Below are positions 35,256-45,007 of a DNA stretch of 64,000 nucleotides, piece after piece. The stretch is from Taklimakanibacter sp049323275. GTDB taxonomy: Bacteria; Pseudomonadota; Alphaproteobacteria; Rhizobiales; Aestuariivirgaceae. How positions within the stretch are numbered: position 1 is the first letter of the stretch; every line of letters begins with the position of its first letter. Where the stretch lies: assembly GCA_049323275.1 (NCBI GenBank), contig JBMOOM010000019.1, positions 100,171-164,170 of the forward strand. Reading direction: 5' to 3'. The position numbers and the translations under genes are program-made. Under the pieces are notes generated by a model. The model ran no database searches and was not told where the DNA came from. It saw only the letters and a program-made list of their open reading frames with translations.

Positions 35256-35367
35256 CGCGCGGACAGCTCCGCTATCGAGCCTGGAGCGGCGAGAACCAGT
35301 TCAGACAGGAATTCTGAAGCCGCACTGGCATTGGCGGGCGAATTGCTGTAGCCATGCGCGCCGGGTG

Positions 35368-35443
35368 GGGCCTGTAGCTCAATGGTTAGAGCTGACGGCT
35401 CATAACCGTCTGGTTGGGGGTTCGAGTCCCTCCGGGCCCACCA
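35368..35443 (+). tRNA. tRNA with CAU anticodon (elongator Met, or Ile2)
   Basis: This is a full cloverleaf of 76 bases including an encoded CCA. The acceptor stem pairs GGGCCTG with CGGGCCC (one T-G wobble), the anticodon stem is GACGG/CCGTC with loop CTCATAA (CAT at 35401-35403), and the T arm reads GGGGGTTCGAGTCCCTC. The anticodon stem lacks the three GC pairs of initiator tRNA and position 1 is paired, so it is not fMet. CAU could mean elongator Met or lysidine-modified Ile2. Its 3' end is the probable attachment site of the island that follows. Confidence 0.93.
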
Positions 35444-36235
35444 ATCGCGTTATTTATCAATGAGGTATGTGGCGGTTCGCCACGCAATGTTTGGGAGTCC
35501 AAAGGTTCGCCAAGGAGCGACCTGCGGGTGACCAGCCGCATGACACGATCCATGCCCTTCGCCGCCAGGCGGACCTGCGATGCCTCTCGCGAGTAGAACT
35601 CGGCATGTTCGATGTCGTCATGAGCACATCCATAAGCTGCCGGGTTGAGGCTTCTGCTTCCCCCAGATAGACGCCAAGCGACTTCCTCAGTCCATGCAGC
35701 GTCAGGCCCTTTGGGAGCCCGGCGAGACGGCACCAATGCGCCATCGCGCCGGTGAGGGACTTCGCGGAGAAGGGCTCGCCATAGGTCGTGACGAGCACGG
35801 TTTCGCCCCCTTTCTCGGCGGCATCGAGGATCTCGGAAAGCATGGGCGTTATCGGCACAAAGAGGCGCTTTCCACCCGTCCGCCCCTTGTTCTTCGCTTG
35901 AACGATGTCAAACCCGTCGACGCGACGCTCAATACTGTCGACAAGGACGCGGCGCGTGATCCTCTGGTCCCATCGCAGGCCAGCGACATCGCCTCGACGA
36001 CTGCCGAGCCAGAGTGCCAGTCCGTAGCAAGTACGCGCAGGCGTGCCGAGCGGCCAGCGTTATACGGCGGTCGCCATTCAACGGCAGTGGTCGGATCTAT
36101 CTCAATCCAATCCTGCAGCAATCCGACATAGATCAGCTTGCGTATGGCGACCAGCAGGTGCTTCGCCTTGTGGAGGCGTGGCGATGAAGCGGCCGAGGAC
36201 CTCTTCAATATGGGCGCGCCTCAGACTCTGACCGG
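35387..36235 (-). pseudogene. Tyrosine recombinase (phage-type integrase), decayed
   Basis: Integrase sequence is spread over several frames on the minus strand. In order: RRAHIEEVLGRFIATPP (about 36230-36180), KHLLVAIRKLIYVGLLQDWI with DPT following (to about 36060), RWPLGTPARTCYGLALWLGS then RRGDVAGLRW (first catalytic Arg) running to LTLHGLRKSLGVYLGEAEAS and MDVL (about 35630), then AHDDIEHAEFYSREASQVRL with the catalytic Tyr. At least three frameshifts separate these blocks, so the gene is dead. The last frame runs on into the tRNA without an earlier stop. Integrase next to a tRNA 3' end is the standard layout of an integrated element. Confidence 0.85.
35434..35444 (+). repeat. Putative attL core at the tRNA 3' end
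   Basis: GGGCCCACCAA covers the last acceptor bases, the discriminator, CCA and one base beyond. It is repeated in the same orientation at 46604-46614. Confidence 0.6.
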
Positions 36236-37207
36236 AACATCGCACCAGGTCAGCGGATGGTCAGTGAAGATCCCTAGGGCGAGAAAATCTTCGATGAGCC
36301 GTGCGTTCTTTGTCTTTGTGTCTGCGTCAAGGGCCAGCCACTTAATTGAGACTTTTAGTCTTTGATATGCAGTCCCAAAGGGTTCCGGCAGTGCGGCGCC
36401 AGGCAGCGGGATGAAGGGGGCCTTGTGTGTTTTTACCTTCTGCAGCCGCCTTATAGGCTTCCTCGAAGCAAGGTTGATCGGTTGCAGGCAGGCTGACTAC
36501 GCCCTTTAGTCCGATAGCGCCAGCGAAGCTTGCGTGGCGATCGGTATAGGCGGAGAGACCTGGAAATTTGTCCGTCATGGCTGAAACGAGTCTAGTCCTT
36601 TCGATGACTCCCCTGCAACCGGCGGTGAAGGAGTGCACATTTGCTCAGACGAGTGCGGCAACTAAAACCTGCGTGGATGCGAGTCTTCCCGTATTAAGAC
36701 TAGATGCGCGCGTGCAGCAACAGAGTGCTCTCAAGAGAGACATCGAGGGTAGTTGCAGTTTTCCCGTAGCGACACACGCTAGGTTGTTCGAATGCGATCG
36801 CACTCTGTGGTTTGCCTAATGTATTTTCCATGACACCGCTATTTTCGGCATCTACGCTTCGCTTCATGTATGCTTTCCGCGCTGCAGGAACTCAACATCT
36901 GCATCTCGCGGGGACAAGCGTCAGTAAGCGCTTTGCCGCTCTGGAAAGTTGTGACGTCGTCCCGCGGCGGGCCATATCATGGTCCTCCGCCATAACGATG
37001 CCGGCAATCGCATACATACCGCTTACAATCCGTTCAACAATGTCTCAAAACCACGCCTTTTTCGGCGAAGATGGCAATTGTTGGCGCGGCCTATAGCTAG
37101 GCGCGTTCGTCGTGACTAACGAAAATTCACGAACATTTACTCGCGTCCGAAGAGACCCTCCGACAAACTCCACTGCCGCATCTGCTGCATTCACATTGGA
37201 GGATGTC
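36236..37207. other. Gene-poor, lower-GC stretch inside the island
   Basis: I see no supportable gene in these roughly 970 bases. A 98-codon minus-strand frame (36342-36638) and a 94-codon + frame (36812-37096) lack ribosome sites and recognisable content. The composition is clearly more AT-rich than the chromosome flanks. It may hold decayed cargo and the promoter of the epoxide hydrolase gene. Confidence 0.5.
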
Positions 37208-38494
37208 ATGTCTTCATCGTCACAATCGCCCACGCGTCGTCAAGTGCTTGCTGCAACCGTCGCGGCCGGCGCCGCCACCATTCTGCCGAGAACATCCCAG
37301 GCCGGCACTTCGAGCGAATCCGTCCGCCCCTTCACCGTCAACATCCCGCAAGGTGAGCTTGACGAATTAACGCGGCGCATCGTCGCCGCCCGCCTGCCAG
37401 AGAAGGAAACTGTCGTCGATTTTTCGCAAGGCGTTCCGCTTGCGACCATTGAGAAACTCCAGCGCTATTGGGCCCGTGACTATGACTGGCGCAAGGTCGA
37501 GGCGCGTCTCAATGCCGTGCCGAATTTCATCACCGAGATCGACGGCCTCGATATCCATTTCATCCATGTGCGTTCGAAGCACGAAAATGCTCTGCCGGTA
37601 ATCATCTCGCATGGCTGGCCGGGCTCAGTGATCGAGCAACTCAAGATAATCGAGCCGCTGACCAATCCGACCGCTCATGGCGGCAGGGCGGCCGATGCCT
37701 TCCACGTGGTGATCCCCTCGATGCCGGGTTATGGTTTCTCCGGCAAGCCCGCCGCAACAGGCTGGGGGCCGCAGCGCATCGCCAGCGCCTGGGACGTACT
37801 GATGAAGCGCCTCGGCTACAAGAGCTATGTGGCGCAGGGCGGCGACTGGGGTGCCATTGTGGTCGACCAGATGGGTGTGCAGGCACCGGACGGCCTGCTC
37901 GCCATTCACACTAACATGCCTTGCGTGGTGCCGCCCGGTATCAACGCAGCGGCTTTCTCCGGCCAGCCGGTGCCGGATGGACTTTCTGTCGATGAGCAAC
38001 ATGCCTACAAGATGCTCGCTGCCTTCTACAAGGATGTCTATTATGCCCTTTTCATGAGCACGCGTCCGCAAACCCTGGTTGGCCTTACGGATTCGCCAAT
38101 GGGCCTAGCCACCTTCATGATCGATCACGACCGGCGCAGCCTCGAACTGATCGCGCGCTCGTTCGACGGCATTCCGGAAGGCCTGACGCGCGACGACGTG
38201 CTCGACAATGTCACCTTGTTCTGGCTAACCAATACAGGTGTCTCAGCCGCGCGCCTCTACTGGGAGAACAAGCTCCCCTTCTTTGAGCCCAAGGGTGTGA
38301 ATATCCCGGTGGCGGCGACCGCCTCGCCGGATGAGCTCTTCCAAGCGCCGCGGAGCTGGGCGGAAACGGCCTATCCGAAGCTCATCTATTACAACAAGCT
38401 GCCCAAGGGCGGGCACTTCGCTGCCTGGGAGCAGCCGAAGCTCTTGACGGAAGAGATCCGCGCCGGTTTCAAGTCGGTACGTCGGTCGACATAA
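37208..38494 (+). CDS. Epoxide hydrolase (EHN-type), Tat-exported
   Basis: The protein has 428 residues from the ATG at 37208, with TTGGAGGATGTC upstream. The N-terminus is a Tat signal (TRRQVLAATVAAGAATILPR). Then comes the epoxide hydrolase N-terminal (EHN) domain: VRPFTVNIPQGELDELTRRI and DWRKVEARLNAVPNF. The alpha/beta hydrolase core has the oxyanion HGWPGS, the nucleophile in AQGGDWGAIV and the histidine in LPKGGHFAAWEQP, matching the juvenile-hormone/microsomal epoxide hydrolase type. It would open epoxides to diols in the periplasm. It is convergent with the large regulator gene at 38566, which may or may not control it. Confidence 0.9.
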   Translation: MSSSSQSPTRRQVLAATVAAGAATILPRTSQAGTSSESVRPFTVNIPQGELDELTRRIVAARLPEKETVVDFSQGVPLATIEKLQRYWARDYDWRKVEARLNAVPNFITEIDGLDIHFIHVRSKHENALPVIISHGWPGSVIEQLKIIEPLTNPTAHGGRAADAFHVVIPSMPGYGFSGKPAATGWGPQRIASAWDVLMKRLGYKSYVAQGGDWGAIVVDQMGVQAPDGLLAIHTNMPCVVPPGINAAAFSGQPVPDGLSVDEQHAYKMLAAFYKDVYYALFMSTRPQTLVGLTDSPMGLATFMIDHDRRSLELIARSFDGIPEGLTRDDVLDNVTLFWLTNTGVSAARLYWENKLPFFEPKGVNIPVAATASPDELFQAPRSWAETAYPKLIYYNKLPKGGHFAAWEQPKLLTEEIRAGFKSVRRST

Positions 38495-38565
38495 AACTGC
38501 TCTGCCCATGATCACGTCCGGAAGGTGCCGCATATATTCGGAGTGCCTTCCGGCCGCGTTGTCGA

Positions 38566-41421
38566 TCAGGCCGGAAGCTTCGCCAGGAGTGCTCTTGCCG
38601 CCTTGACGTCGGGCGTTGCCGATCTCTCCTCGAAGCGCTGGAGCAAGCGGTCGAGCAGGTCCCTGGCGCGGTCGGTCTGCCGCCATTTTGACCACAGCCG
38701 CGCCAACGGTATCGCCGCGCGCAACTCCCACGCCAGCGCCGACTGCTTGTTAGCCCAATAGAGGGCCTGAAGGAGTGATTCCTCCGCCGCTTTCTCGTCC
38801 GGCTGCGCACCCGACAGGCGGACTTCGGCCAATACGCGCAGAAGGTCAGGGCGGTCATAGGTCTCGCCCGCCTGCTCGGCCAGGGTGAGAGCCCGGTCAA
38901 TCATCGTCGCGGCCTCTTCGGACTCGCCGCATTTCATCAGCCCTTCGGCCAGCGCCTGAAAGAACGACGTCGCGAGGATATGGTGGCGCTCGGCATTGAG
39001 TGTCTCGAGCGTGCCGCGCAGCAAGTTAACGCCCGCCTTGGACTCGCCGCACTGGATCATGTGCGCGCCCTTCAAGGCGAGGCCAAGTGCCGTATAGGGT
39101 GCAAGCGAATATTTTGCCGCATGCGCCAGCACCTGCTCGATGCACCGGGCGGATCGCTCGAACTCGCCGCTCCACAGATAGACGGGGAGCGTATAGATGA
39201 GCGAGATGCAAGCCGTGACCGGATGCTCGCGATTCGTCGCCTCCCTGATCGCCTGGTCTGCGAGCTTGAGACCCTTCTCCGGCATGCCGCGTAGCCAGTT
39301 GGACCGCGCCAGCGCTACCAGCGCGCGCACGCGATGGTCATAGCCGAAGAAATCGATCCGCAAGCCGCCGGCGGCTTCATCGCGCTTTATCCCGCGCTCG
39401 CAATGGCGCTGTGCGGCCGCTTGGTTGCCGACCAGGTGATGCGCGACACCCAGCATCCACTCGGCCATGACGATCCCGGCCTCTTCGCCGAGCTCCTCTG
39501 CGACGAGCATGCATCGCTCGGCGCAAGCGAGCGCGCCACGGAAATCGCCTACCCGGGTGAGAAAGATATTGAGTCCGGCCAGCAGATGCAGCTTGTATTC
39601 ACCATCGCGCAACGCTTCGGCGAGGCCTATACCGCGCTCGATGGCCCGCCTCACGCCGTCGCTGTTGCCGCGGGTGAACATCGAAGAGAGCGCCAGCGCC
39701 GCCTGTAGAGCAAGCTCCGGCGTTGTTCCGCGATCGGACTCGTGCAAGACCGAGAGTCCCCGCTCGCACCACGACTCGCATTCGCCAAGGAGCGAGAGTC
39801 CCAGGAACAATGGCGCCGCTCCCGCCGCCAGCGTGACGCCGGTCTGCGGATCGCCGGACTTGGAGAAGCTCCAGTCGAGCGCGGCGCGGATATTGCCCAA
39901 ATGCGGCTCATAGGCCGACACGTCATGACCGCCGAAAGTGATCGCCCGCGTGGTGCCGGGGTTGAATCGCTTCGCATATTGGCTCGCGTGGCGTCTCGAG
40001 ATTTCCTCCTTCTCGCTGGTCTCGGCGAGCTTAACGGCGGCATACTCGCGCGTCGTGTCTAGGAAACGGAGATAGGCCGAGCCGCCAAGGTCCGCAATGC
40101 GTATGAGCGATTTGTCGGCGAGGCTGGCGATCGTGTCGGCGACCTTTGGCGCATCGCTCTCGCCGTCGCCCACGACGGCTAGGACATCCTGTAGCGTGAA
40201 GGCGCCGATAAAAACCGAGAGTCGGCGCACAATCATCTGCTCGTAAGGCGAGAGTAGGTTGTAGCTCCAGTCGAGCATGGCCTCGAGCGTCTGGTGGCGC
40301 GGCGGCGCACTCCGCCTGCCGTGCCACAGAAGCTTGAAACGATCGTCGAGCTGGTCGGCGGTGCCTTTGATCCCGTAGACGCCCACCCGACCCGCGGCGA
40401 GCTCGATCGCGAGCGCGATGCCGTCAAGCCGGCGGCACATACCCGCCAATACTGGCGCGTCGGCATCGCTCAGGCCTTCGACATATCCTGCGGCGGCCGC
40501 CCGGTCCATGAAGAGCTGCACCGCGGGTGAGGTGAGCGCCTGACACGCCGTCAATCCGGTTTCTTCAGGAGGGCTTTCGAGCGGCGTCAACCGGTGGACA
40601 TTCTCGCCCTCGACGCGTAGTGCCTCGCGGCTGGTGATTAGAAGATGCACGAGAGGCGTCTCGGCGAACAATCGTTCGGTCAGCTGGGCGACGGCGTCGA
40701 TGACATGCTCGCAACTGTCGAGAACAAGGAGCCTCGGCTTGTCGGCCAGGAAAGCGATCAGCCCGGCCACCGGATTCTGCGCGGCCTGGCTGATCAGGCC
40801 CAGATTGGAGGCGACCGCGCCGGGTACGAGCGATGGGTCGCCCAGCGTGTGGAGATCGAGAAAATAGACCTGGTCCGAGAATTCCGGACGCAAAGCGTGG
40901 GCTGTCGCCAGTGCCACAGTCGACTTGCCCATGCCACCTGGGCCCACGACGCTGACGAAGCGGCGGTCGATTAGCATGGCGCGCAACGTGGTGACCGTAT
41001 CGTCCCGACCGATCATCCTGTCCAGTCGCGGCGGCAGTTTTATCTTGGCGGGCGTGGCGGGGGAGGGCGCGGGCGTCGCTTCGGCGGAGCGTTGGATAGA
41101 AGCGACGAAAGAATAGCCGCGGCCCCTGATATTGGCGATGTAGCGGGCGCCCTCCTGCCCATCGCCTAGGGCCTTGCGCAAATTGAGGAGAGTCACCCTG
41201 AGGCTCGATTCATCGACGGTGACATCGGGCCAGACACGCTCGATGAGCTCATGCGCGTTCAGTACTTCACCGGCGTGATCCACGAGCGTGACGAGAAGAT
41301 CGAGCGCCCGCCCGCCGATCGGGATTGGCTCGTCCCCTTTCAGCAGCAGCCGCCTCGCTGCTGCCAAGCGGAATGGCCCGAAAGACACCATCATGTCCTG
41401 CGCAGCGTCATCGCTCGGCAC
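38566..41421 (-). CDS. Winged-helix transcriptional regulator with AAA/NB-ARC-like ATPase and TPR-like C-terminus
   Basis: The protein has 951 residues. Residues 10-105 form an OmpR/PhoB-type winged helix (LFDLLVTL-like core LDLLVTLVDHAGEVLNAHEL, then LRKALGDGQ and YIANIRGRGYSFVA). Residues 130-430 form a STAND-type ATPase with Walker A VVGPGGMGKSTVALATAHAL, Walker B RLLVLDSCEHV and LLITSREALR. The remaining 500 residues are helical TPR-like repeats. No receiver or membrane domain is present. Such proteins sense a ligand through the repeats and activate transcription after ATP-driven assembly. The target is unknown; the epoxide hydrolase gene is the nearest candidate. Confidence 0.88.
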   Translation of the reverse strand: MPSDDAAQDMMVSFGPFRLAAARRLLLKGDEPIPIGGRALDLLVTLVDHAGEVLNAHELIERVWPDVTVDESSLRVTLLNLRKALGDGQEGARYIANIRGRGYSFVASIQRSAEATPAPSPATPAKIKLPPRLDRMIGRDDTVTTLRAMLIDRRFVSVVGPGGMGKSTVALATAHALRPEFSDQVYFLDLHTLGDPSLVPGAVASNLGLISQAAQNPVAGLIAFLADKPRLLVLDSCEHVIDAVAQLTERLFAETPLVHLLITSREALRVEGENVHRLTPLESPPEETGLTACQALTSPAVQLFMDRAAAAGYVEGLSDADAPVLAGMCRRLDGIALAIELAAGRVGVYGIKGTADQLDDRFKLLWHGRRSAPPRHQTLEAMLDWSYNLLSPYEQMIVRRLSVFIGAFTLQDVLAVVGDGESDAPKVADTIASLADKSLIRIADLGGSAYLRFLDTTREYAAVKLAETSEKEEISRRHASQYAKRFNPGTTRAITFGGHDVSAYEPHLGNIRAALDWSFSKSGDPQTGVTLAAGAAPLFLGLSLLGECESWCERGLSVLHESDRGTTPELALQAALALSSMFTRGNSDGVRRAIERGIGLAEALRDGEYKLHLLAGLNIFLTRVGDFRGALACAERCMLVAEELGEEAGIVMAEWMLGVAHHLVGNQAAAQRHCERGIKRDEAAGGLRIDFFGYDHRVRALVALARSNWLRGMPEKGLKLADQAIREATNREHPVTACISLIYTLPVYLWSGEFERSARCIEQVLAHAAKYSLAPYTALGLALKGAHMIQCGESKAGVNLLRGTLETLNAERHHILATSFFQALAEGLMKCGESEEAATMIDRALTLAEQAGETYDRPDLLRVLAEVRLSGAQPDEKAAEESLLQALYWANKQSALAWELRAAIPLARLWSKWRQTDRARDLLDRLLQRFEERSATPDVKAARALLAKLPA

Positions 41422-41897
41422 GGTTAACTCCGGTTTTGCTCAATGCCGCCCTATTTTACTTTAGGATAATATGTGCAAGCTGACAATCAGGCGCTCACAT
41501 AGCGGCAGTGCGCGATCGAGAGGAAGGAGATATCAAGCTGAAGTCCGCCAAGGCCGCACAAATGTTGTCGGTGCCGATATCACCGATCCCATCCATATGG
41601 GCTGCGTGATCGCGACGATCGGATATTCTACGAAATACTTGCTCTAGAGTCTCCCTGTGCGCAGCGCGGGGAGTCAGAACCCAGGCCACTTTGGATTTTT
41701 GGGAAGCCCTGTTGGGACTCTGCGCGAGAAGCGCTTCCGAATCTCAGCCTTTTTAGGTCAGCCATACAGTGTCGCTTCGTAGATGCTGTAGTTGCGGCGT
41801 GGGTTCCCCGACCTTCGCCCCCACTCGCGTGCTAAATACGGATGGCCATGGCTGTCTCCGGGATTTGGACATCCGCGGGAAATTGCCAGTGGGCAGG
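41422..41897. other. Intergenic stretch without a supported gene
   Basis: This gap of 476 bases lies between the regulator start and the kinase stop. A good ribosome site (GAAGGAGATATC near 41520) is followed only by about 24 codons before a stop, so any gene here is a remnant. A 64-codon minus-strand frame lacks support. The regulator promoter should be in 41422-41500. Confidence 0.45.
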
Positions 41898-43010
41898 TTA
41901 GACACTACCTTGCTCAAGGTCGGCGCGGGGCAAGAAAAGATGCACTTGAGTACCGCAATTCACTTGGCTCTCGATTCGCACGTGGCCGTCGGATTGGTTG
42001 ACGAATCCATATACCTGACTCAGACCCAAGCCTGTCCCTTCGCCATTATCCTTGGTTGTAAAGAAGGGTTCGAAGACGTGCGGCAGCACCTCCGCGCTTA
42101 TCCCTCGACCATTGTCAGCCACCGTGATGCGTACGAACGACGCGGCCATCGACTTTACGTCGTCGACGTCTTCGGGCGCATTACTGGTCTCGATTGACAA
42201 TGTGCCCTTGGCCGACATGGCATCTCGCGCATTTACTGCAAGATTGAGAATTGCGATGTCGAGCTGATTGGGATCGATAAGGATCTGTCCCAAAGCCGGG
42301 TCGAGTTTCTTCGTGACTTTGATTTCCCTGCCTAACGTTCGCTCGAGAAGGTCTCCAAGGGAGCCAATGCGTTCATTGAGATCGATCACCTCCGGCTTGA
42401 GAGCTTGCCTACGAGAGAACGCCAAAAGTCGCTGAGTAAGCGCACTCCCATTGGTGGTCCGTTTCAGCATTTCATCTATAAGTAAAGCCACTTCAGGACT
42501 ATTCGGATCGGTTGATATCCTTTCTCGAAGTAATCGCAATCCCGATTCGAATACCGTGATCAAATTCTTCAGATCGTGAACCACACCCGCCGCGACGCGA
42601 CCAAGCGCCTCGAGTTTCTGCGATTGACGCCGGCGCTCATCGGCAGCCCTTTGTGCAGAAACATCTCGCAAGGTGGCAAGCAAGGCGGGTGTACCGCCCC
42701 AGGTAACCTCAACAACTCTCATTTCAACTTCGACTGGCTTCTTTCCCGGTCTCGGCACAGTGAGCGTGGCAGCGTCACCAGAGACGAGAGGACGTCCCAG
42801 CGGTACGTGCAATAGCTGGCCTGGGTGTTGCCCAAAAATGCCGGCGGTAGCGGGGTTGGCATAAAGGACAGTACCCCCGAGATCAACTACCAGAATGCCG
42901 TCCGCGATACTCTCGACAAGGCGCCTGAAGCCAACTCCGTCCAGTCGCGCTTCCTCTGCGCTTATCAGAACATCGGTATCATCCTGTATCTTGTCAGTCA
43001 CCGTTGTCAT
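41898..43010 (-). CDS. PAS-domain sensor histidine kinase
   Basis: The protein has 370 residues and no membrane segments, so it is cytosolic. The PAS domain spans about residues 25-120 (GFRRLVESIADGILVVDLGG). The dimerisation/H-box is RVAAGVVHDLKNLITVFESG (His near 145), followed by the N box LNLAVNARDAM, G1 VADNGRG, F box FEPFFTTK and G2 GTGLGLSQVYG. The type resembles NtrB-like kinases (HWE excluded). It starts 2 bases after the kaiC stop and is the third gene of a kaiB-kaiC-kinase operon, so it probably reads out the KaiC state. No cognate response regulator is present in the window. Confidence 0.9.
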   Translation of the reverse strand: MTTVTDKIQDDTDVLISAEEARLDGVGFRRLVESIADGILVVDLGGTVLYANPATAGIFGQHPGQLLHVPLGRPLVSGDAATLTVPRPGKKPVEVEMRVVEVTWGGTPALLATLRDVSAQRAADERRRQSQKLEALGRVAAGVVHDLKNLITVFESGLRLLRERISTDPNSPEVALLIDEMLKRTTNGSALTQRLLAFSRRQALKPEVIDLNERIGSLGDLLERTLGREIKVTKKLDPALGQILIDPNQLDIAILNLAVNARDAMSAKGTLSIETSNAPEDVDDVKSMAASFVRITVADNGRGISAEVLPHVFEPFFTTKDNGEGTGLGLSQVYGFVNQSDGHVRIESQVNCGTQVHLFLPRADLEQGSV

Positions 43011-43012
43011 CC

Positions 43013-44503
43013 TTACCCGAGTTCTGGAGGAGACCGATCGGCGAACACATCCGGTGCGCCTTCGAACGCTGTACCCAAATGCATACCGGTGCCGTCTATA
43101 GTGAGCTGGCGGACGTTTTTGTCATGTTCACTGCCGCGCATCTTCAAGACCATTATCCCGCGACTCATGACAGCCGATTGTTGGATATAGCGTAGGAGGA
43201 TAATCGAATCGGTAAGGGTGGAGATATGTTGTTCGCTGGCACTGTGACCGCCTACCAGCGACTTGTCGGTCGCCGTACAAAGCCCGGCGATTTCGTGCTT
43301 CTTGATGAAAGAAGTCAGGCTGATCAGAAATTCTCGAAACCCTGTTTCCGGGGCAACCCGTTCGAGCGCCGACAAACTGTCGATCGCTATTCGGTCCGGG
43401 CGAAAACCTTGTACTAGGTCGCGGATCATCAGAAGGTGATCAGGAAGTCCCTGGGCTTCCGGGTAGAGGCAAACGATCTTTAGGCTTCCTTGCGCTTCCA
43501 TTGCCTCGAAATCGACACCCCATCCTTTTGCATTGCGAAACAACTGGCCGCGGCTCTCCTCATAACCGATGAGCAAGCCTCGCTCTCCCGCGGCGACGCC
43601 GCCAGCAAGGAAGTTCGTAACCAAGAGCGTCTTTCCGGTGCCGGTGGCGCCGCTCACCAAGGTGACACTGTCGCGAAAGAACCCCCCGCCGCACATCCGG
43701 TCGAGCTCGGCATTGCCGCTCGTCACTCGCTTTGTGCTCGATTGCTGTTCCAGCCGAAGCGATGAAAGCGGTACGGCAACCATTCCCTGACCTTCGACGA
43801 GTGTGATCGGCACCTCACCCTCGACATGCCGACTTCCGCGCATCTTGAGAACCTCGATGGTCCGTCGGCGTCGCTCACGGTCGAGCGCATTGCGCAATAT
43901 CACGACGTTGTCTGCGACGAACTCCTCAATTCTGTGTCTGGAAATCTCTCCATACTCCCTGTTCCTCTCGGCCGTCATAAGCGTCGTCAGACCTTCTCGC
44001 TTCAATGCGGACGCGATCCGTAGGAGTTCTCTGCGCACTGCCGTCGGGTCCGATATGAAGTGGTCAAATAGTTGAGTCACCGAATCGAGAACTACTCGTT
44101 TGGCACTGGCGCTCTTCGCCGCATGGAGTATCCTGGCGAGAAGGCCGGTCAAATCGAAATCCCCGACGACAACTTGGTTCTGATCGCGGGGACTTGCATC
44201 GACGAACGCAAGCAAATTCTCGGTACGCCACCGCCGAATGTCCCAGCCAAAACCTGCCATGTTCACTTCGATTTCGCTCGGCGGCTCCTCGAAGGTTACG
44301 AAAACGCCACCTTCATTGAGATGAGTAATGCCATGAGCCAGGAACTGGGTTGCAAAGACCGTTTTCCCGCTGCCCGGCGTTCCCCCGACGATCGTCATTC
44401 GACCACGCGGCAAGCCGCCCATCACTAAATCATCGAATGCCTCTATTCCCGTCTTGACACGTTCCAGGATAGGATCAATCACGGGTTCATCAGCAGCGCT
44501 CAT
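43013..44503 (-). CDS. kaiC: KaiC-like circadian clock/stress ATPase
   Basis: The protein has 496 residues with two RecA-like halves. CI: Walker A GTPGSGKT (residues 41-48) and catalytic FEEPP (Glu72, Glu73). CII: Walker A GATGTGKT (285-292), GYEES (Glu315, Glu316) and the autophosphorylation pair Ser428-Thr429 in EQHISTLTDS, matching S431/T432 of the cyanobacterial protein. VLKMRGS occurs in both halves (ends of CI and CII). In non-phototrophs, KaiB-KaiC pairs act in stress resistance or hourglass-like timing. There is no kaiA. The ATG overlaps the kaiB stop by 4 bases, so the genes are translationally coupled. Confidence 0.93.
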   Translation of the reverse strand: MSAADEPVIDPILERVKTGIEAFDDLVMGGLPRGRMTIVGGTPGSGKTVFATQFLAHGITHLNEGGVFVTFEEPPSEIEVNMAGFGWDIRRWRTENLLAFVDASPRDQNQVVVGDFDLTGLLARILHAAKSASAKRVVLDSVTQLFDHFISDPTAVRRELLRIASALKREGLTTLMTAERNREYGEISRHRIEEFVADNVVILRNALDRERRRRTIEVLKMRGSRHVEGEVPITLVEGQGMVAVPLSSLRLEQQSSTKRVTSGNAELDRMCGGGFFRDSVTLVSGATGTGKTLLVTNFLAGGVAAGERGLLIGYEESRGQLFRNAKGWGVDFEAMEAQGSLKIVCLYPEAQGLPDHLLMIRDLVQGFRPDRIAIDSLSALERVAPETGFREFLISLTSFIKKHEIAGLCTATDKSLVGGHSASEQHISTLTDSIILLRYIQQSAVMSRGIMVLKMRGSEHDKNVRQLTIDGTGMHLGTAFEGAPDVFADRSPPELG

Positions 44504-44790
44504 GAGCCAATGCCCTTCTTGCTATAGCCAAAGAAACTGAGGACCTGGTCGGCGTCGCTAATATCACCGACCAGACGTCGCGGGGGAAATGTGGAATCGT
44601 CCGACAGCGTCGGCGTCGCGAGGATGCCCGCCGCCTCGGCGAGCTCCGGTTGTGCGAGGATGTCGATGATCTCGATATCGATTTGACCGCCAACTGCATC
44701 GATCAAATTCTGACGACCAGCGAGTGCGCGCTGCGCCCCCAATGAATCTCCAGCGAGATATAGGCACAATTTGAGACGGGGTTCGTTCAA
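44500..44790 (-). CDS. kaiB: KaiB-like protein
   Basis: The protein has 96 residues with a thioredoxin-like fold: LKLCLYLAGDSLGAQRALAG at the start, IEIIDILAQPELAEAAGILA, then TPTLSDDSTFPPRRLVGDIS and a short tail. The ILATPTL and PPRRLVGD motifs are those of KaiB, which switches fold and binds the KaiC CI ring. It is the first gene of the kaiB-kaiC-kinase operon; the promoter should lie in 44791-45007, shared with the divergent Crp-type regulator. Confidence 0.93.
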   Translation of the reverse strand: MNEPRLKLCLYLAGDSLGAQRALAGRQNLIDAVGGQIDIEIIDILAQPELAEAAGILATPTLSDDSTFPPRRLVGDISDADQVLSFFGYSKKGIGS

Positions 44791-45007
44791 GAGGAACCCC
44801 GATTCTTTGACATGAAAGGGGCCCTTATCCTCACGCCTCCAGCCTTCAGCATATCACGGCTCCTGAAATCTTTCCGCCTGAAGAAGGGCCCGGAGTCAGC
44901 ACCCAAGGTTCCCTTTAGACCTATGGAACCCGCGTGTCTGTTCAGTAGTGAACATTTAATTGCATCATTTCCTCATGAGTGGCACACACCAGAGAAAAGG
45001 GACGGCA

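Noticed and set aside
36342..36638. A 98-codon minus-strand frame in the island
   Set aside because: No ribosome site, no recognisable domain, and it lies in a decayed low-GC stretch.
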